The position numbers and the translations under genes were made by a program. A stretch of DNA of 64,000 bases from Bidens hawaiensis (Eukaryota > Streptophyta > Magnoliopsida > Asterales > Asteraceae): contig JAIQDT010000107.1 in NCBI GenBank assembly GCA_021521415.1, forward strand, positions 1,240,001 to 1,304,000. Direction: 5' to 3'. Under the pieces are notes generated by a model, which searched no databases, was not told the origin of the DNA, and worked only from the letters and a program-made list of their open reading frames with translations. Shown here one piece after another: positions 12,328 to 23,684 of the stretch (position 1 is the first letter of the stretch; every line of letters starts with the position of its first letter).

Positions 12328-15147
12328 TGTCACACCCAACCTACGGGGGAAATGCCGGGGCATGAACTGATTTCTTACAGCTCTCAAGGTACTATCACGC
12401 AATATTTAAAATGATATTATGTATTAGTCCAATTCAAATAATCCAACAAATTTCAAATAAACAAAGTACATAATTCCATAAATAAAACAAATCCAAATTA
12501 AAATTCTTTTATCTTCTTCTCTAGCATGCAATCCTAAGTTTCTTCAAACAAATCCATATAATCATATCATACGGTAACCTATATATGCGTTAAAAATATA
12601 ATAATTTGTCAACACGAGGTTGAGTGAGTAAAATCACCATATGAGTGAATATATAATAAGTATAGAAAAGTGCAAATTGTATCAAGAGGGATAAGCAATT
12701 TAACTAAATGAGCAAATAAATATATTGTTGGTAAGAACGATGCTAGATGAACTCGACGATGGCAACTTCGACTATCGTATGATCAAACTATTATGAGATT
12801 ATGATGGACCTTTCTGAAATGTAGCATATAAGCATATAGCACGTTAGGCATAAATTGTTAAACACACATGACTAATTGTTGCAAGTTGAGTACTAAATAA
12901 TAATAAAATACTTAGAAACGAATATGCCCCCAAAACAATAAATATGAGTTAAAAGGGGGGAGTGTGATACTCAACTGATAAAGTAGACGATGTGAAGATG
13001 AAACCATGATAGAAATTAAGTTAAATGAGACCGAGCTTCTCGGGATGCCTTGACAACGGTTCCTAGTTAGTAATGACAATTAGATTATTATAAAAGATAT
13101 AACATGAATTAATGAATTAAGATTTCGATGTGATTTGAGTTATGTTTTTGATTAGTACGTTATTGATTGATCCTTATGATTATTCTTATTGAAAAATCAA
13201 TATTTATTGTTTATCATTTAATTATATGAACCATAGCTTTTATTATTTATAAAATTACCTAAAACTAAACATACAATTGGTTTTATAAATAATTTAAATA
13301 ACTAAATATGAGTTGAGCTATACTACAATAATAATCGTTTAAATATATACTTTTCATAAAATATATATTTTAGAATTTTTAACGACAATCTAATGGTTTA
13401 AATATAGCTAATACGATGAACATGACTATTATATCTTTTATTTAAAAAAGAGTAATACATGCATACATACATACAAATATATATGTATTACTCTTTTTTA
13501 AACAAAAGATATAATAGTCGTGTTCAACATATTAGCTATTTATCAAATATATACGAAAACTTGTGACGGGATTAGTTGACAACAAACAACAACATAATGA
13601 TGTCGGTTTAATAAATTATATTTATTTGTTATTGTAATTATTTATAATTAAATTCTTTTACTTAAATACAAAATTAACAAAATAAATTCAAAAACAACCT
13701 CCATGAGGCTCGAATCCGCGACATCAGATACACAAACCTTAACCAAACTTGCACATGCCACTAGGGCAGGTGTGTAACCTGGTTAGGGAATAGGAATAAA
13801 CGTTTAAATACTATAACTGCTCACATCCATATGATTATAAAACCTAGAAAACTTAATTGATCAATCTGTTAATGGTATGCCAAATTAGTGTTCGGGTTAA
13901 TGAGGAACATATCAAGATGAACTGTATGCATATATTAATTACCTTTAACGAGATTTCTTGATGAAGAACGCCGAGTGTAGTAACGGCCAAACGCAAATCA
14001 TGAACACGATACTTGTAGGCTGTTATGGTATAAAAACTTTCGGGCTATTAATCGCGATGTCAAGTAGAGGGTGTAGACCCGTTTAATTGCATCATTTAGG
14101 AACACGAATTGGTATATTCCTGTATTGTTGAAGACGGTTTAGTTTTATTGTTAATACGTATCGATTTGATTATAATTACCAAAATAATAACGTCGGTGAA
14201 GGTCGTCTATGATGGTCCAAAGATTTACTAAGATCAATTGTAATGATCGTATGAAGATTAAGCCACAAGAAACGAAGACGGGTCACGGATTTGGTCAGCG
14301 GGTTGGGTGTTGGATTTGGTATAATATAATAATTAGGCCAGATTTGCAACTAGGTCCTTTAACTTTAGAGGTGGGTGCTTATTAGATTAAAACCTTGTTT
14401 TAGGGTGTAATATGTATATAAACCAAAGTTATTTTGATAAAATGGTTAAATATTGTAACACTTGGCAAAAATTTATCGCTAATGTAATCATGATTAGCAA
14501 TATAATATCATTTTATGAATAAAAACTTTTCTTATTAAGATTCAAAATTTCGCCACGTAACGAATATTATGTGAAATAACCTCGGGCAGCGGGCCAGAAG
14601 TTAAATAAATCATTAATATGATTAAATGGCCCCAAAAATCTAAAATATATGTTAACATATTATAGTAATATATAAACATAATTTTAGAAAGCTCGAATCA
14701 CGATAACTGAGAAATAAGTAGACGAAAGCCAGTACATGACATCGAAAGGACCCAACACAAACTATTTTTAGAAAAATAGTTTCTATAGTCTATGTTGTCA
14801 GCAATTTGATTTCGTTCAAATTCTGACAAAAATTACTAAAAACGAGATCCAGTTGATTATCCAAAAATCGCAATACGTTAAACCGAAGCACAAACTAGAT
14901 ATTATATCGCCCAACCCTTCACCTTCACCCCGCCCCCCCTTTGGTCAGCCCCCCTTGCCACCTCACCCTCTCCACCTATCTTCCACCAACTCACCCATCC
15001 AATGATTACTTCCTAATTCTAGCCCAATGAGTTGTAAGTAATCTAGTTAACCCACGTTACCTCTAATATCTTACTCACCTAAGCTACACTCTCCGTCTTT
15101 CTCTTTATATCTTATGGCACACTCACCACACTCATTCACATTTCAAA
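12328..15147. mobile_element. Unresolved decayed LTR-element sequence
   Basis: Position 12328 starts TGTCACACCCAACC, a word typical of LTR edges in plants read from the 3' end. At about 12950-12962 a plus-strand purine tract (AAAAGGGGGGAG) is followed by TGTGATACTC, which resembles a PPT next to an LTR start. GGCTCGAATCCGCGACATC near 13707 is a common word of plant repeats. The signals disagree in orientation, so several nested remnants are likely. No coding region is recognisable. Confidence 0.4.
13404..13539. repeat. Near-perfect 57-bp-arm hairpin (MITE-like foldback)
   Basis: The left arm (13404-13460) and right arm (13483-13539) are inverted repeats with only a few mismatches, separated by a 22-base AT-rich loop containing CATACATACATACA. 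Both arms end ATAGCTAATA. There is no coding content. Size and form fit a small foldback element, or a locus whose transcript folds into a long hairpin. I cannot confirm a target duplication. Confidence 0.85.
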
Positions 15148-15689
15148 TGTGAGGCCCCGATCCTAGTGCCCTACTTTGGCGTTGGATTTACTCATAAACA
15201 CAGTTCTTAAATATCAGAGTTAATTAAAACTTTTCGCGGAATATAAAACTTTAACCATATATTACATACTCATAGAAATCTTTTCATAATAACCCAAAAT
15301 CTTGTCTTTTACATAATATAAAAATTCATATTTAAACATCATAACATTTATTCTTCTAAATATGCCAGCCTCCTCAGTCCAATGTCATGTGTCCTCATTC
15401 AAGCGAGCTGCCTTACTGGGCTCGGCTAATTGTATAACAATTACATGTATCAATTAACTATTACTACCCTTATCGTATTTCTAGTTTAATATAACCCTTA
15501 ACGAACGGGGGTCCTGGGGCAGCGCCACTGGAAGCGGGGTTCTAGGGGTGGCAACCCCTAGCAAGGTCCAAGGGGCAGAGCCCCTGGCTGGGGTTAAGCT
15601 GCACTAAAATTTTATTTTCATTAACAGTCCTTTAAAAAAGTTCATCAGAAAGTTCTAAGTCTGAACTAATCTAATAGAATTCTCAGTTC

Positions 15690-15960
15690 TAATCGAATGG
15701 ATTTTCTATTCGAATGGACTTTCTATTCAAATGGCATATTCTATTCGAATGGAATTTATATTCGAATAAGCTTTCTATTCGAATGGACTTTCTGTTCGAA
15801 TGGACTTTTCTATTCAAATGGACTTTCTGTTCGAATGGACCTTTCGATTCGAATGGACTTTCTGTTCGAATGGATTTTCGGTTCGAATGGAATTTCTCTT
15901 CGAATGGACTTCTATTCAAATGGCAGATTCTATTCGAATGGACCATCCATTTGAATCATA
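15690..15960. repeat. Minisatellite of about 16 units, core ATTCGAATGGA
   Basis: Units of about 17 to 20 bp repeat with the consensus TTCTATTCGAATGGACT. Each carries the palindrome ATTCGAAT, with CAAATGG variants interspersed. Because the unit lacks stops, several frames on both strands stay open (for example 15689-15946 minus and 15714-16064 plus). These are not genes. Further single units occur near 16010-16035. Confidence 0.9.
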
Positions 15961-16576
15961 TGGTACCTGAACCTTTTTCCCTATGTATTTCCTTTCTTTG
16001 TTTCTATTCGAATGTTTTCCATTCGAATACTCTTCACTTGAATACATCCACTGTAGCGTACTAATATCAATATTACTACATATAATAACATCCATGCTCA
16101 TATTTCCGTATTATATCATCTTTTTAACGCTTTGATTTCTATCATTGACCAAGATCTAGCTTACTTAGCAGTAAAGTTTAAACCTTTATTGATTTCAACC
16201 CGTTTAAGCTTGATCTAGGGCTACTACATGAACTGTACATACTAACGAGTCCATTAATTTCACTTTTAACATCATGTTTACATTTTTATGATATAAATAT
16301 ACCCGATTTGCCTTTGTACCAAATCTTAGGGCAAACTATTTTTAAAAGCTAAACCTTTATACCGAAAACATACCTCTTGATGTATTTTAAGCTACGGGTT
16401 AGCTTCTCGTACAGTTATGAACTTGTTTCTTATTTGATAATCAAAGATCTAATAGGATCTAAGCTTGGTCTGGATCTCAGATCTTGGTCGTGATATTAGG
16501 GAGTGTTTGCATGTGTTTTTGAGTGTGTTATAGAGGCTTGACGATAAGAATGAGGGTTTTAGGGAAGTTTAAGGGG

Positions 16577-16584
16577 TTTATATA
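16577..16584 (-). promoter_or_regulatory. TATA box in the TGAGGCCCC LTR
   Basis: The minus strand reads GGGTATATAAACCCC, a strong TATA-box form. It is the only promoter-like signal in this LTR-like stretch and sets its orientation. Confidence 0.5.
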
Positions 16585-17208
16585 CCCTTAAGCCCATGGA
16601 CCAAAGGCCCATCACAATCTCTTATTCCATTTTTCTTTGTCCAAGCCCACACTTTATTATTTTATTTAACTTAACTAAATATACACACACCCTCAAGTAA
16701 ACAAAACTTTTTTTATTTATTATTATTAAAAGTAGGAAGTTACATCAAAATCAAAATCACACACACACACATTCAAGTTAGATCAAGAACAAGATGGTGA
16801 TTAGCTTCTAGGAAGAAGGATTAAGAGGAAGGAACACCACATACATTCATTTCATTCATAGCTTCATCTTAGAATCTTCAAAAACCCAAGTTAAAAATAT
16901 GAGTTGATTTCTATGATTGAATAGGTTAGATTATATGTTCTTGGGTTAAGATTGATCTTAGAGATTGGAAATTATGGATGCTTGTGTGTGTGTATGAGCC
17001 GTGTGCATTTATGCATGTGTGAGAGTAAGTATTGAACCAACCCATACATGTATACATTCATCTTGAAAATCATATTTGGATTGTTGAGATTGATTGAAAG
17101 TATTGTTAGGATATTAGATATTTAGGTTAAATTATGGATGAATTTGATGATTGAGTTTGATGTTAGAATGGATATTGGGTAATCAATGATCAATAGGATT
17201 AAGGATAT

Positions 17209-17499
17209 TGTTTGATCTCATTGATTATCCTACCTTAATACAGATCGTAGATCTGAATCGTATATAAGTTAACCTATATTAGGATCTATTTCATGATTGC
17301 TATAAATCTATCGTTAATACGTTATATATATTTCTATGTATTGATTGTATAATAATATTATCAGTATGAAGAATTGAGAGAGAGTTTTTTGGCAGCACTT
17401 CGTTAATTAACTCAAAACTTAAATTAAACGTGAACAGTGTTCACCAATAAATAGAAGATGGGCTTAGTTCGTTAATATCCCCTAACGAACTAGAGCCCA
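17209..17499 (-). repeat. Copy B element: distal part of 3' LTR
   Basis: This continues the copy B LTR (29699-29934) across the E2 insertion. On the minus strand it carries a GTTCGTTA...TAACGAAC hairpin (17467-17491), then CTATTTATTG as a possible TATA box. The right edge is exact because E2's 5-bp duplication defines it. The left edge (TGTTTGATCTCA) is only a guess from the size of the corresponding part of the copia LTR in C. Confidence 0.5.
17495..17499. other. Target site duplication of E2, left copy (GCCCA)
   Basis: GCCCA precedes the left LTR and recurs at 29694-29698 directly after the right LTR. This 5-bp duplication fits LTR retrotransposon integration and shows that E2 inserted as a unit. 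Confidence 0.92.
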
Positions 17500-17889
17500 T
17501 GTAACACCCCGTAACCGCAGCAGAAACGTAAACGGGATGCAACAGACACGTCTGATATCAACAGCATTGCTAATAAAGAAAACACCACTACATTAATTTA
17601 AACGTATTACATTGTTCCGAGTTTCGTTACCGTCTAGGCGTTATCACATAAGTTTTACCAATAGTACATTAACATATTTAATACAAAATATAGATCCTTA
17701 AGCTTCCACAAAATAGCACACATCATCAAGCATATATCACTCATTCCAATTTGGGTGTACCTAGAAAGCATGTAAAGAAAACGGGTCAACTACGAATAGT
17801 TGGTGAGTTTCACTAATTTAAGTAAACGATGACAAATCATTAAAATAATCATATATTAGCGATGTAATTATGCTAAGCCCACAAGAGAA

Positions 17890-18030
17890 ACCTCTGTTAA
17901 CCCAGAGACACATCCAATAACCTCTGGGGACACTGTTAACCCAGAAACACAGTTAATACATTCTGGGGACACTGTTAACCCAGAAACCCATTTAATAACC
18001 TCTTGGGACACTGTTAACCCAGAACACTGT
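17890..18030 (-). repeat. Tandem hairpin module in E2 LTR
   Basis: About four units of roughly 38 bp, each with (in element sense) CTGGGTTAACAGTGTCCCCAG, where the CTGGG and CCCAG ends can pair. The same array lies in the other LTR at about 27025-27160. Related units occur near 18348-18413, in E3 (33600-33790) and singly in E1. Unit number differs between elements. Confidence 0.85.
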
Positions 18031-20098
18031 TTCGGGCCTTACAATGTTAGCAACTCAGACAATTTCCATGTTAATAAATTACCGTACGATTCCCGTACAA
18101 TAAACATTATATAAATACATTCATTTCCATGCGATCAGCATGTACTTAAACATTTTGATAGAAACATGCTTTCCGCCCCGGGAAAATATTTAAAACAGTT
18201 CAGTAAAAAGGGGCTCGTGAAACTCACCTTTTCGTGAGCAAATATGTAACACTGTGCACGGCTACCGGTCCGGATCTGTAATACGATCCCTAATTCGTTA
18301 CTATACAATTTCTATTAATATAACTTGAATTCGTGTTAACTGGTACGTCTGGGGACACTGTTAACCCGGTACCGTACACGATCCGGGGACAATGTTAACC
18401 CCGGAACACTTCTCAGGACTTAGATTGTGATATCGTTAGAGTTTGACCGTCAAATTATTATTATTTTGTTTTCCTCGTTTTGCGTGCCTAGCACGGTTAT
18501 CCGTTTTTAAGTTTCAAAAATGAGTTTGGTCACACACGACCCGAAAATAGTGTTTGACTAATATTTTAGTTGAAGCCGTGAATTTAGAGCTCGGTTTAGT
18601 CGCCCCGTTTGGCCGCGGGACCCGTTTCCGTCTTTAGGGTGCCGGAAACTGTTATTTCGGATAAAAATACCCAAATCATCCGAATTATTTTCGGATGATT
18701 TATTTTTACTTGATTAACTTAGTTTCATGAAAATAGTCCATTTTTAAGGTTTTTATACACCAGTCAGCTCGCTTAGGCGAACTTTGCCGGTTTACGCGTT
18801 TTAAGCTTTAAAAGTTTGTTTTTATGTTCATTTTAGCACAAATAATTATACGTTTAGTCTCGGATCTTGAAATTTTGCACAAATCACTTTTTGACAGTAA
18901 GGAATTTTATAAAAATATTTTCAGAATTAATTTTTATATTTAACATTTATTTATCTATTTTTAAACGTCATTTAAACACCAAATATGTCGAAAATACCAA
19001 ACGACCTTAGAAAAATCCCAAATTTTTCTGGAATGACCCCTGCCATCCACATGGTTCCCTGTAATTTTTCCAGAACCAAAATCTCATTTTTCATGCCATT
19101 TTCACCTAAACCGAGCTAGAAAACCCTAGAACTCGTTTTACCGAAAAGCCTAATTAGACTTCTCCAATGGACCTGAAATTTTGTGTGTGACTTTTACATA
19201 TTATGAAAAGCTTATCTGGAATTGTCCAGAATTTTTCATGATGTTTAGCTATTTTTCACCATTTTTAGCAAAAACCGAGCATTAAATTCACCAAATATTC
19301 ATCCTTTATCCAAAAATTAACAAATTTTCACAGATCTCATATTTTCATGTGTAGATCATCTCTGTGAAATTTCATGACCCAACTCTAAGTCTATCACAAT
19401 CTGTCCAAATCATATAAATCATACGAAAAACCGAACTACCTTGTGTTTCTAGCTTTAGATCGCCAAGATCTTGCTTTCTAGCCTTTGCTAGCAACTAGAT
19501 ATAACACCTACAAGCACAATAACACCACACCAAGCAAGTTACACCCACAATCAAGCCATTTCTTTCATGGTTTCGGTTAAGACATCAAAACAAAGATTTT
19601 AACCGTAAAAATTCGTTTTTGACTCTTTTAACTCCTTTCTTGGACCAAGATCCCTTGTATAACTTGTATACATCACTTGATCATGCAAGAATCGGTTTCA
19701 TCTCGGGTTTTCACCCATTTTTCATTTGAAACTTCATTCTCTTGCAAACAACTCAAGATCATGGAATCAAAACTATGAATTAACCATTATAACCATGTTT
19801 TTACCTTGTGATTCTTGTTAAAAATCAAGGATTTGGATGAGATTTGAAGAGAGGGAAAGGTTTTGGAGTTGGATTGTATGTAAAAAAAAAGAAAATGAAA
19901 TGTTAATGTGTGTGAAATGGACCGATCGGTCCATGTAATGGTGTGGGGTGGGGCCCACATCTCAAATCTTGGCCACACATTCGGATTGTGTAATCCGGAT
20001 AATGTTGTGGATAATCTGGTTCAGTTCGTTTTTCGGTTAAACGTTTAATTCGGCTTAAAACGAGGCTAAAACGGTCGTTTTTCGGCTTAAAAATGAAA

Positions 20099-20108
20099 TT
20101 TATATAAA
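20099..20108 (-). promoter_or_regulatory. Candidate TATA box of E2 LTR
   Basis: TTTATATAAA reads the same on both strands. On the element strand it lies about 450 bp into the LTR, in a segment conserved in the E1 and E3 LTRs. Evidence is the motif and its conservation only. Confidence 0.4.
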
Positions 20109-20555
20109 ACCGATTTAAAAACTTTAAAAACTTAAACCATGACATTTATTGACTTAACACATCATATTGTCGGTAATTGTGCATCTTTTTCGGCTTGATC
20201 GATCGCCTCTTGCTTGGTTTGATATTAAAGGTTTCGTTTAACGTACCGACGTACCATTAAATCGAAATCCTTTTTCTGTGCTATAATTCACTTATCCCGA
20301 AGCTTTAATACTTCGTAAACCTTACTAAACATCATATATTTCTTCTATAATGTAATCCCCGATTCGTTCGGGTTTCAATAACCGTTCATCGGTTAATCGT
20401 AATTCCAATACGACTAGCTGTACATTCGAGTATAATTCGTACTGTGAATCTTATATACTCGTATAAACACATTATAATTCATATATTTGGTATTAAATAA
20501 CATGTAAATAGTATATACCGGCTAGGGTATACCTGAATTTGCCGGAATCGTTACA

Positions 20556-20568
20556 TTCTTCCCCCGTT
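20556..20568 (-). promoter_or_regulatory. E2 polypurine tract
   Basis: The minus strand reads AACGGGGGAAGAA directly before the 3' LTR, the expected plus-strand primer. It lies within about 35 bp of the end of the integrase frame. Confidence 0.9.
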
Positions 20569-20591
20569 AAAAAAATTTCGTCCTCGAAATT

Positions 20592-23270
20592 TTACGCGTC
20601 AACTACTTCCTTTTGAGGAAATAGGTGGGGGTATTTCTTCCGAAATTCGTCCTTTCGTTCCCATGTATATTCTGGGCCTCGTTGCGAGTTCCACCTAACT
20701 TTGACCAACGAGATCTTATTGTGTCTAAGTTGCTTGATTTTCCCGTCCACTATTTCTATGGGTTCCTCTACAAAATTAAGCTTATCACTTATTTGGACAC
20801 CCTCTAAGGGTAACACCGATGTCTCATCCGACAGACATCTTTTCAAGTTCGACACATGAAACACATTGTGAACTGCACTCAGTTCATCAGGCAGTTCTAA
20901 TCGGTATGCTACAGGACCGATTTTTGCAGTAATGTCGAATGGTCCAATGTATCTAGGGGCTAACTTCCCCGCCTTTCCAAATCTGACTACTCCTTTCCAA
21001 GGTGATACTTTCAAATACACTTTATCACCTTTCTCAAATGATAACGGTTTTCTACGGGTATCGGCATAACTCTTCTGCCGATCCCGTGCGGCCTTCAGAT
21101 TGTTCTTAATTTCAAGGATTTTGCTGGTCGTTTCCTGGACCAGGTCCGATCTAATAACCTGTATGTCGCCCACTTCAGTCCAACAGAGTGGTGATCGGCA
21201 CTTCCGTCCATACAATGCTTCATAAGGTGCTGCCTTTATACTGCTATGGTAACTGTTATTATAGGAAAATTCAACGAGTGGGAGATGTTGATCCCAATTT
21301 CCCTTAAAATCCAGTACGCACGCACGAAGCAAATCCTCCAGTGTTTGGATGGTCCTCTCAGACTGACCGTCGGTCTGAGGGTGGTAAGCTGTGCTTAGAT
21401 CAATACGCGTTCCCAGCGCTTCTTGTACAGCTTGCCAAAGATTGGAGGTGAAATGGCTATCCCGATCGGAGATGATCGAGATGGGTATACCATGACGAGA
21501 CACAATTTCATTTATATAAATCTGCGCAAGTCTCTCGGTGTTATAATTATTTCTAATCGGAATAAAATGTGCCGACTTGGTTAATCGATCCACGATTACC
21601 CAGATTGCATCGTGTCCACGGGACGTCTTAGGGAGATGTGTCACAAAATCCATCGTGATTTGCTCCCATTTCCATTCGGGAATTTCCGGTTGTTGTAACA
21701 TCCCCAAGGGTTTCTGGTGCTCCGCCTTAACCCTCGCACACGTCGAACACTTGCCGACGTATGTGGCTATATCCTTTTTCATACCCGGCCACCAGTAGAA
21801 CTCCTTCACATCCTTGTACATCTTATCAGATCCCGGATGTATGGAATATTTCGATTTATGCGCTTCGTCCATGATTAATTCACGAAGGTCATGGAGGGTC
21901 GGGATCCAAACCCGATTTTTGAAATAGAGAATTTCGTCCTCGCGCTGTTCAAAATTCTTCTCATTTCCGTAAAGTCCCTCGTTTTCCATTTGTTCCTCTT
22001 TCAACGCCTCACGTTGAGCGACTCGAATCAAATCCGAAAGGTTCGACTGGACAATCATCCCCAGCGCTCGCACACGCAATGGTTTAACTCGATCTTTCCT
22101 ACTCAAGGCATCGGCTACGACGTTAGCCTTGCCGGGGTGATAACAGATGTCACAGTCATAGTCGCTTAACAACTCGACCCATCTTCGTTGCCTCATATTC
22201 AGTTCTTTCTGATCGAATATGTGTTGCAAACTTTTATGATCGGTGAAGATGGTGCACTTTGTACCGTAGAGATAATGTCTCCAGATTTTAAGTGCGAAGA
22301 TAACCGCTCCCAGTTCTAAGTCATGAGTAGTGTAATTTTTCTCGTGTACTTTTAACTGTCGGGAAGCATAGGCTATGACCTTATTATTCTGCATCAACAC
22401 GCATCCTAACCCTCTACGGGATGCGTCACAATACACGACAAAACCATCGTCTCCATCGGGGATACTTAAGATCGGCGCTTGGCACAATCTTTGTTTTAGT
22501 GTTTGAAACGCCATTTCCTGCTCTTCACCCCATTCATACTTTCGATCCTTTTGGGTCAGAAGGGTTAAAGGTTGGGCGATGCTGGAAAAGTTCTCTATAA
22601 ATCGACGATAATATCCAGCTAAGCCTAAGAATTGGCGGATTTCCTTTGGCGATTTAGGCGCTTGCCAATTCTTAACTGCTTCAGCCTTACTTGGATCAAC
22701 GTGTATTCCTTGATGGTTTATAACGTGACCGAGGAATTGCACCTCTTGTAACCAAAAGTTACACTTGGAGAATTTTGCATACAACTTCTCCTGATTTAGA
22801 AGCTCTAAAATTAATCTTAAGTGTTGCTCGTGCTCTTCTTTACTCTTCGAGTATATCAAAATATCGTCAATAAACACGATGACGAATTTGTCGAGGTAGG
22901 GTTTACAGACTCGATTCATGAGATCCATGAACACTGCTGGCGCATTTGTTAGCCCAAAAGGCATAACTAAGAATTCGTAATGGCCGTAGCGAGTCCGGAA
23001 TGCGGTTTTTGGGATATCCTCCTCCTGAATTCTAACCTGATGGTATCCCGATCTAAGATCTATTTTTGAGAAATAGCTCGCACCTTGTAGTTGGTCGAAC
23101 AGGTCATCAATTCGGGGAAGAGGGTACCTATTTTTGATTGTTAACTTGTTCAATTCCCTGTAATCAATGCACATTCTAAGGCTCCCGTCCTTCTTTTTCA
23201 CGAATAGTACAGGTGCACCCCACGGGGAATAACTGGGACGTATAAATCCTTTATCCAACAATTCTTGCAA
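20592..23270 (-). CDS. pol: E2 pol: reverse transcriptase, RNase H, integrase, chromodomain-like tail
   Basis: An 892-residue open segment. RT: YRELNK near residue 37 and the catalytic FIDD at 133-136. RNase H: acidic residues at about D282, E319, D344 and D387. Integrase: zinc-binding H471/H478 with C508 and C511, then a catalytic triad D541, D602, E638. The C-terminus (about 835-885) has [16 protein letters not shown], which resembles the chromodomain tail of Tekay chromoviruses that guides integration to heterochromatin. The protein would copy element RNA and integrate the DNA in the nucleus. The listed start is only the first Met after the last in-frame stop; natural synthesis would be from the gag-pol frame. 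The segment itself has no stop or frameshift over 2.7 kb. Confidence 0.92.
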   Translation of the reverse strand: MQELLDKGFIRPSYSPWGAPVLFVKKKDGSLRMCIDYRELNKLTIKNRYPLPRIDDLFDQLQGASYFSKIDLRSGYHQVRIQEEDIPKTAFRTRYGHYEFLVMPFGLTNAPAVFMDLMNRVCKPYLDKFVIVFIDDILIYSKSKEEHEQHLRLILELLNQEKLYAKFSKCNFWLQEVQFLGHVINHQGIHVDPSKAEAVKNWQAPKSPKEIRQFLGLAGYYRRFIENFSSIAQPLTLLTQKDRKYEWGEEQEMAFQTLKQRLCQAPILSIPDGDDGFVVYCDASRRGLGCVLMQNNKVIAYASRQLKVHEKNYTTHDLELGAVIFALKIWRHYLYGTKCTIFTDHKSLQHIFDQKELNMRQRRWVELLSDYDCDICYHPGKANVVADALSRKDRVKPLRVRALGMIVQSNLSDLIRVAQREALKEEQMENEGLYGNEKNFEQREDEILYFKNRVWIPTLHDLRELIMDEAHKSKYSIHPGSDKMYKDVKEFYWWPGMKKDIATYVGKCSTCARVKAEHQKPLGMLQQPEIPEWKWEQITMDFVTHLPKTSRGHDAIWVIVDRLTKSAHFIPIRNNYNTERLAQIYINEIVSRHGIPISIISDRDSHFTSNLWQAVQEALGTRIDLSTAYHPQTDGQSERTIQTLEDLLRACVLDFKGNWDQHLPLVEFSYNNSYHSSIKAAPYEALYGRKCRSPLCWTEVGDIQVIRSDLVQETTSKILEIKNNLKAARDRQKSYADTRRKPLSFEKGDKVYLKVSPWKGVVRFGKAGKLAPRYIGPFDITAKIGPVAYRLELPDELSAVHNVFHVSNLKRCLSDETSVLPLEGVQISDKLNFVEEPIEIVDGKIKQLRHNKISLVKVRWNSQRGPEYTWERKDEFRKKYPHLFPQKEVVDA

Positions 23271-23285
23271 CTGGTTGGATAATTC

Positions 23286-23684
23286 TTACATCTCGGATGG
23301 TGCAAGTCGGTAGGGCGCCTTAGCAACAGGGCCAGCTTGAGGTAATAAGTCGATTCTGAATTCGACCTGTCGGGTCGGCGGTAATCCAGGAAGTTCTTCT
23401 GGGAAAACTTGTGGAAATTCGCGTACCACTGGAATATCATCCACCCGTTTCTCCTCAGAATCAGTGGCCGTCAAGCTTGCTAGATACGCCACGCATCCCT
23501 GGCGTATATATTTTAACACCTTGAGGTGGGATATAAATGGTATCATGGTGCCTGACTTTTCTCCTTGCACTAATACCTCTTCGTCATCCGACACCCGGAT
23601 CTTGACGATTTTCTTTTCACAGTTTATTTCTACTTTGTTACGTGCTAACCAATCCATTCCCACTATCACGTCAAAACTACCCAA
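23286..23684 (-). pseudogene. E2 gag-pol segment: protease C-terminus and link to RT
   Basis: 132 open residues between two in-frame TAA codons (23685-23687 upstream, 23286-23288 downstream). It carries FDVIVGMDWLARN, the usual C-terminal part of gypsy aspartic protease regions, and FPEELPGLPPTRQVEF, the conserved lead-in to RT. It is in the same frame as its neighbours, so the interruptions are point nonsense changes and not frameshifts. Confidence 0.88.

Larger units (their letters stand above)
15148..17208 (-). repeat. LTR-like sequence beginning TGTGAGGCCCCGATC
   Basis: The left edge looks like an LTR end. It is followed by GC-rich complementary words (GGGGCAGCGCC, CTAGGGGTGGCAACCCCTAG, AGGGGCAGAGCCCCT) of a sort common in long plant LTRs, then a minisatellite (15690-15960). 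A minus-strand TATA box (TATATAAA, about 16577-16584) indicates minus orientation. The right edge is not defined and is placed at the inferred start of the copy B LTR. From 16600 to 17208 I see only AT-rich sequence and short CA runs. Confidence 0.45.
17500..20555 (-). repeat. E2 3' LTR
   Basis: 3056 bp from TGTAACACCCCG to AATCGTTACA (plus-strand reading), matching 26635-29693 almost base for base. It contains hairpin modules of CTGGGTTAACAGTGTCCCCAG type at about 17890-18030 and 18348-18413. A TTTATATAAA promoter candidate lies near 20099-20108. The ORFs at 19787-20145 recur identically in the other LTR and are not coding. Confidence 0.95.

Noticed and set aside
12950..12985. PPT plus LTR start (AAAAGGGGGGAG then TGTGATACTC)
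   Set aside because: No matching second LTR, PBS or coding region was found, so it stays a weak hint in an unresolved repeat stretch.
15689..16064. Overlapping ORFs of 85-116 residues on both strands (SNG / FEW repeats)
   Set aside because: They arise because the minisatellite unit lacks stop codons; all frames say the same repetitive thing.
19787..20145. ORFs of 63 and 80 residues, repeated at 28925-29283
   Set aside because: Same reasoning: they sit in the E2 LTR pair, and overlap one another.
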